Notes under the pieces: generated by a model
The model's input: the letters and a program-made list of their open reading frames with translations, nothing else
What the model was told of the DNA's origin: nothing
Database searches by the model: none
Translations under genes and position numbers: made by a program
Assembly (NCBI RefSeq): GCF_024713945.1
Contig: NC_134686.1
Coordinates: 1,512,001-1,576,000, forward strand
Direction: 5' to 3'
DNA length: 64,000 bases
DNA from: Dermatophagoides farinae
Lineage: Eukaryota > Arthropoda > Arachnida > Sarcoptiformes > Pyroglyphidae
Shown: one piece after another, positions 61,301 to 64,000 of the stretch
Layout of the letters: each line of letters starts with the position of its first letter
How positions within the stretch are numbered: position 1 is the first letter of the stretch

Positions 61301-64000
61301 ACATTGATTAGAACCTGAATACAAGTGATGAACAAAATTATTAATGACAAATCAATGAAAATCTAATCAATAAATATAAATACTTACTTTATTTGGCCAA
61401 GATTTTGGTGCTTTAAAGGCAACAAGATGGCTAAACAATAATGAACACATGACCCATAATGCAGAGGCTAATGAAAAATTTTTTGTACGTTGACGGCCCC
61501 ATGGATTCAGACCGAATGGTGAAAACCATTCATAAATAGCAGCAGCAATGGCTGTTGCTACTAATGATGCAAATATAGCTGCCCATAGTTCATAACTGAA
61601 TGGTATTAAAAATGCCAATAAACGTACATCCGAATAGGAGCTAACAGATGAAAGACATGATACACCGGAATAAAAGAATGGCACCGAATAATCAATAGCC
61701 TATTATTGTTGTGTTGTGTGTTGTATGTGGGTGTACGTATGTGAATTGAAAAGAAATGAATAGACAAAAAACAGAATGAAAAAAAAAACAATCAATATAA
61801 ATCACATACAATTAGAAAATGAAAAAAAAAATTTGCTTTTTTATTCCCATTTGTTGTTGTTATTTGTTGTTGTTGTTGTTTTAATCGGTCGATTGAACAA
61901 TTCCGTAGCACACACACACACACACACAGACAAAACAAATCTCTGTCATTGATGTGTGTGTGTGTTGTTGATTTCGGAATCATCAGATTTAATATATTCA
62001 ATTCATTCAGTGTGATCAAGCCAAAGAAAAATACACACACACCCACACCCACCCACATTTACATCCAGCAACATGGACAAACAAACAGACAGACAGACAA
62101 CACAAAAAAACGTTGTATTTCGGTATAATATTAATTCTGGTTAGTATATACTAAATGGTCGTTTCAAATGTTTATGATGATGATGGTGATTCTTTTTTTT
62201 GTTCGGATGTTGCTGTTGTTGTTTGACCATGTCTGCATCTTTTTTACATTCAAAAAAAAAAATGTGTACAATCACAACAAATAGCTCAGAATCAGAATTG
62301 GTTCAATGAATTCAATTCTGTTTTAATCATTTAGAATATTCGGGACAGCAACAACAACAACAACAACAACAAAAATATAGAGCTACTTATTTTATTATTA
62401 TGAATACCACTAGACAGGTTATATATATGAATCCTGATTGTTTGTTGAGGGAAAAGTTAATTAGATTCAGGAATTTTCTGTTTTTTGTTTTGTTTTGTTT
62501 CAATTCTCTATTCTCTGCCGTTTTTTTTTCGGTAAAAATTCATTGAGAACAAAAAAAAAAATTTTATTTACACAAAAAAATCATCAAATATATCAAGCAA
62601 TCTAGAATATAATTCTTGATGATTGAAAGGTATTCAGAATTGTGAAATGATCCAGGAACTGGCAGGAAAAAAAATAATAATAACGATGATGACGAGGATG
62701 ATAATAATAATAAGCCAACTGAACAAATTGGGAGATTATTTTGTCAAAAGATAGAGCAAGAGACAGAGAAAATGAATTCATCATAATTATCATACACAAA
62801 TAGTTGACATCTTAAATTACGATTCTAGTAGCAGCAGCAGCAGCACCAACAGCACACGGAATATCACAAGAATTTTTTTCATTTTGTTTTTCTTACCATA
62901 AACAATGAAAAATAGTGAAAATAATGATGAATTGATGATGAAATAAGAAGAGAGAATAGAGAGTTTCAAGTTTATAAAACAAAAACAAAACAAAAAAAAC
63001 TTTCTGATTGCAACAATAAAATTTGTAAACCAGAATGAAATGAATCAAATCTGAGAAATTCTTGGTATATTCAGAATAATGAGATGAAAAAAAAACAAAA
63101 AAAAAAAGAAAACCTAATTATCTTTGGCTGACATTTTTATTCTGTTTTCAGATTCTATATTTTGAGCCGTTATTTATATGATGATATTTTTTTCTCTCAA
63201 TCTCGTTTATATTGTACCAATGAATAAGTGGTTAGTGAATATTCTCAACTGATATAATCAACTCGAATGATTGAATTTTTTTTTATATATTTACATTTAA
63301 TACACACATACCTGTACACGTGAACTAGTCGTACTGAATGCAGTGAAACTTAAATGTGCTACATCATTAACAAGATCAGCTGTAACGCCATCCCATTTAC
63401 CATCTTTACGTATGCCGAATAGACCATCGGCAACCAAATAAAGATCATAATCAAAATGTAGATCTCTTGCAACGGCATTCAATAAATCGATGGCAATACC
63501 GGCACAACAATTAACCTGATAATTATGTCCTTCAAATTGTCGCCGTTGTGAACGAAAATCAGTAAATATTGATATTAAATCATCACGTACGTTGGTCAAA
63601 ACCTATAAATCAGAAATGAAAACCAACAGAAAAAAAATGGAGCTGTTAATAAATTCTGGTCGATTTATGAATTTTTATTTCTCGATTTTTCCATTTTTTT
63701 TATCATCAATACACTTGGCTAATAAATATTGATGATCGATGAATACAAATACGAATGAAATAAAATTTTTTTTAAACTTGAATACAAACCTACCTTAAGG
63801 CAAAAATCACCAATAAGACATGTATTATTATCCAGTTTAGTTGATTCAATAACAAATGGTGGTGCAATATTGGTGACAACACGAAAACGTGGTTTACCAC
63901 TGCTGCTACTGGTACTGCTGCCGCTGCCGCTGCCGCTACTCATATGTAATGTGGTAAAATGATCATCATCGATATTATCAATATTAACAGTCATTTCTTC
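54570..64000 (-). CDS. Nmdar2: NMDA-type glutamate receptor subunit 2 (gene span, 5' end outside window)
   Basis: Ionotropic glutamate receptor subunit of the arthropod NMDAR2 type, a ligand-gated cation channel at synapses. Eleven exons seen: 63794-64000 (cut by the edge), 63312-63602, 61388-61699, 61195-61314, 60664-60797, 59303-59450, 56201-56491, 55979-56098, 55809-55882, 55450-55694, 54570-55363; 911 codons, frame kept throughout. Order: end of amino-terminal domain, S1, M1, pore loop M2, M3, S2, M4, then a cytoplasmic tail of about 310 residues. Diagnostic stretches are YDLYLVADGLFG, FGLNPWGRQRTKNFS and LVAFKAPKSWPNK, which match insect Nmdar2 better than vertebrate GluN2. The amino-terminal domain and signal peptide lie beyond 64000. 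The tail ends in a short coiled coil, not a vertebrate-type PDZ ligand. Confidence 0.93.
55450..55694 (-). CDS. Nmdar2: Nmdar2 exon: acidic tail segment
   Basis: Contains a long Asp-rich tract coded by (GAT)n, then SDLIDEEAALN, and RPSFSLSKDELIEMEF, which looks like a phosphorylatable basic-Ser motif. The donor gttggt is chosen over a nearby gtattt because only it keeps the frame into the last exon. Confidence 0.78.
55809..55882 (-). CDS. Nmdar2: Nmdar2 exon: basic tail segment
   Basis: A 74-bp exon with KAKEEARRRKSKSQFFEMIQ, a basic segment of the tail resembling the insect one. It ends in phase 2 at donor gtaagt. Confidence 0.83.
55979..56098 (-). CDS. Nmdar2: Nmdar2 exon: proximal cytoplasmic tail
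   Basis: Forty codons: KLYRFINTVELVSPHH, then a stretch ending ASLFQKSVKR. A tail segment of this kind is recalled for insect Nmdar2, which supports orthology outside the channel core. Acceptor atatatag, donor gtatgc. Confidence 0.85.
56201..56491 (-). CDS. Nmdar2: Nmdar2 exon: end of S2 and M4
   Basis: KYNEYGFLDQLHRKWYG ends S2. M4 is GVAGVFLMLTIGILVGIIIL. After M4 come LPGLRKKPKD and LMFFSQ, the start of the cytoplasmic tail. Acceptor atcatcag, donor gtattg. Confidence 0.95.
56492..59302 (-). other. Nmdar2 intron, 2.8 kb
   Basis: Between the M4 exon and the second S2 exon. Rich in A-runs and in (CA)n, including 57360-57382 and 58312-58342. No exon-like sequence. Confidence 0.7.
58312..58342. 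repeat. (AC)n microsatellite in Nmdar2 intron
   Basis: About fifteen AC units. Confidence 0.88.
59303..59450 (-). CDS. Nmdar2: Nmdar2 exon: S2, second part
   Basis: LDVLIGDTAILDYYRA contains the Asp that binds the ligand amino group. Then come CNLRLLGDS and AIGMQKGFPF. Acceptor ctctacag, donor gtaagt. Confidence 0.93.
59451..60663 (-). other. Nmdar2 intron, 1.2 kb
   Basis: Between the two S2 exons. Contains (CAA)n near 59560-59590, several (GT)n and a near-perfect direct repeat of GATTTTTACCACTCGA at about 59986-60018. No coding sequence is seen. Confidence 0.7.
60664..60797 (-). CDS. Nmdar2: Nmdar2 exon: S2, first part
   Basis: Holds QRTGTARSSASEGY, the S2 loop that contacts the ligand side chain, and ELWHHIQRY. 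It ends with two bases of an Arg codon at a weak donor gtatga; the next exon supplies the third base. Confidence 0.9.
60798..61194 (-). other. Nmdar2 intron, 0.4 kb
   Basis: Between the M3 exon and the first S2 exon. Holds an (AGT)n tract at 61058-61078 and a short (GAAT)n; nothing else is recognised. Confidence 0.7.
61058..61078. repeat. (AGT)n microsatellite in Nmdar2 intron
   Basis: Seven AGT units in the 397-bp intron after the M3 exon. Confidence 0.85.
61195..61314 (-). CDS. Nmdar2: Nmdar2 exon: M3 gating helix
   Basis: Forty codons. M3 runs VLINVWGAFSVIFLATYT and on to ANIAAHFAG, the variant of the near-invariant SYTANLAAF gate motif. It is flanked by a 73-bp intron on its 5' side and a 397-bp intron on its 3' side. 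Confidence 0.95.
61388..61699 (-). CDS. Nmdar2: Nmdar2 exon: end of S1, M1 and pore loop
   Basis: IDYSVPFFYSGVS ends S1. M1 is ELWAAIFASLVATAIAAAIY. The linker FGLNPWGRQR leads to the pore loop ALWVMCSLLFSHLVAFK. The N-site Asn of vertebrate subunits is replaced. Ends WPNK at donor gtaagt. Confidence 0.96.
61700..63311 (-). other. Nmdar2 intron, 1.6 kb
   Basis: Between S1 and the M1/pore exon. Contains (CA)n, (CAA)n, an (AATAAT)n stretch and a (CAG)-like tract near 62828. No exon-like sequence. Confidence 0.7.
63312..63602 (-). CDS. Nmdar2: Nmdar2 exon: S1 ligand-binding half
   Basis: Includes CCAGIAIDLLNAVARDLHF, YDLYLVADGLFG and the ligand-contact segment SFTAFSTTSSR, whose Arg is the residue that grips the amino-acid carboxylate in all iGluRs. 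Acceptor tttatag, donor gtatgt. Confidence 0.95.
63794..64000 (-). CDS. Nmdar2: Nmdar2 exon: linker and start of S1 (partial)
   Basis: Open to the window edge. Holds a Gly/Ser tract (about 15 residues from GSGSGS and TSSSSG repeats) and then S1 begins at RFRVVTNIAPPFVIES. The cysteines of CLIGDFC belong to the S1 loop. Donor gtaggt after CLK, phase 0. Confidence 0.9.

Overview
The window is nuclear DNA of an invertebrate animal. It is AT-rich and crowded with short tandem repeats, chiefly (ATG/CAT)n, (GTT/CAA)n, (GT/CA)n and runs of 7-12 T or A. The genes have mostly short introns (60-120 bp) mixed with a few very long ones. Gene content (an Ig-containing ROR receptor, an arthropod-type NMDA receptor subunit 2, Ubc9) and base composition fit an arthropod. 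An astigmatid mite is my best guess, but that is inference and not proven by the sequence.

Layout. 1-25318 holds no exon I can support. 25319-50214 (+) is a Ror receptor tyrosine kinase gene: four exons for an acidic linker and an Ig domain (25319-26102), a 21-kb intron, then Frizzled, Kringle, transmembrane and kinase exons (47351-50214). A second, in-phase 5' exon at 47101-47288 starts with ATG and a signal peptide, so a shorter Ig-less receptor may be made from an internal promoter. Inside the 21-kb intron, on the minus strand at 26343-26985, lies an unrecognised single-exon gene. It is broken by two single-base losses in trinucleotide repeats and would encode a tail-anchored membrane protein of about 214 residues.

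50841-51389 (-) is a complete two-exon Ubc9 SUMO-conjugating enzyme gene, convergent with Ror; the two predicted poly(A) signals are about 85 bp apart. 54570-64000 (-) is the 3' part of Nmdar2 (eleven exons seen, 911 codons), running from the end of the amino-terminal domain through the ligand-binding domain, pore, M4 and a long cytoplasmic tail. It is cut off by the right edge. All splice junctions given for the three genes keep frame.

Ror and Nmdar2 are both neural membrane receptors and Ubc9 is a housekeeping SUMO E2. I see no sign that the three form one pathway. The least expected items are the nested frameshifted gene, the alternative Ror start, the non-canonical pore loop and ligand-pocket residues of Nmdar2, and the altered substrate-binding face of Ubc9.
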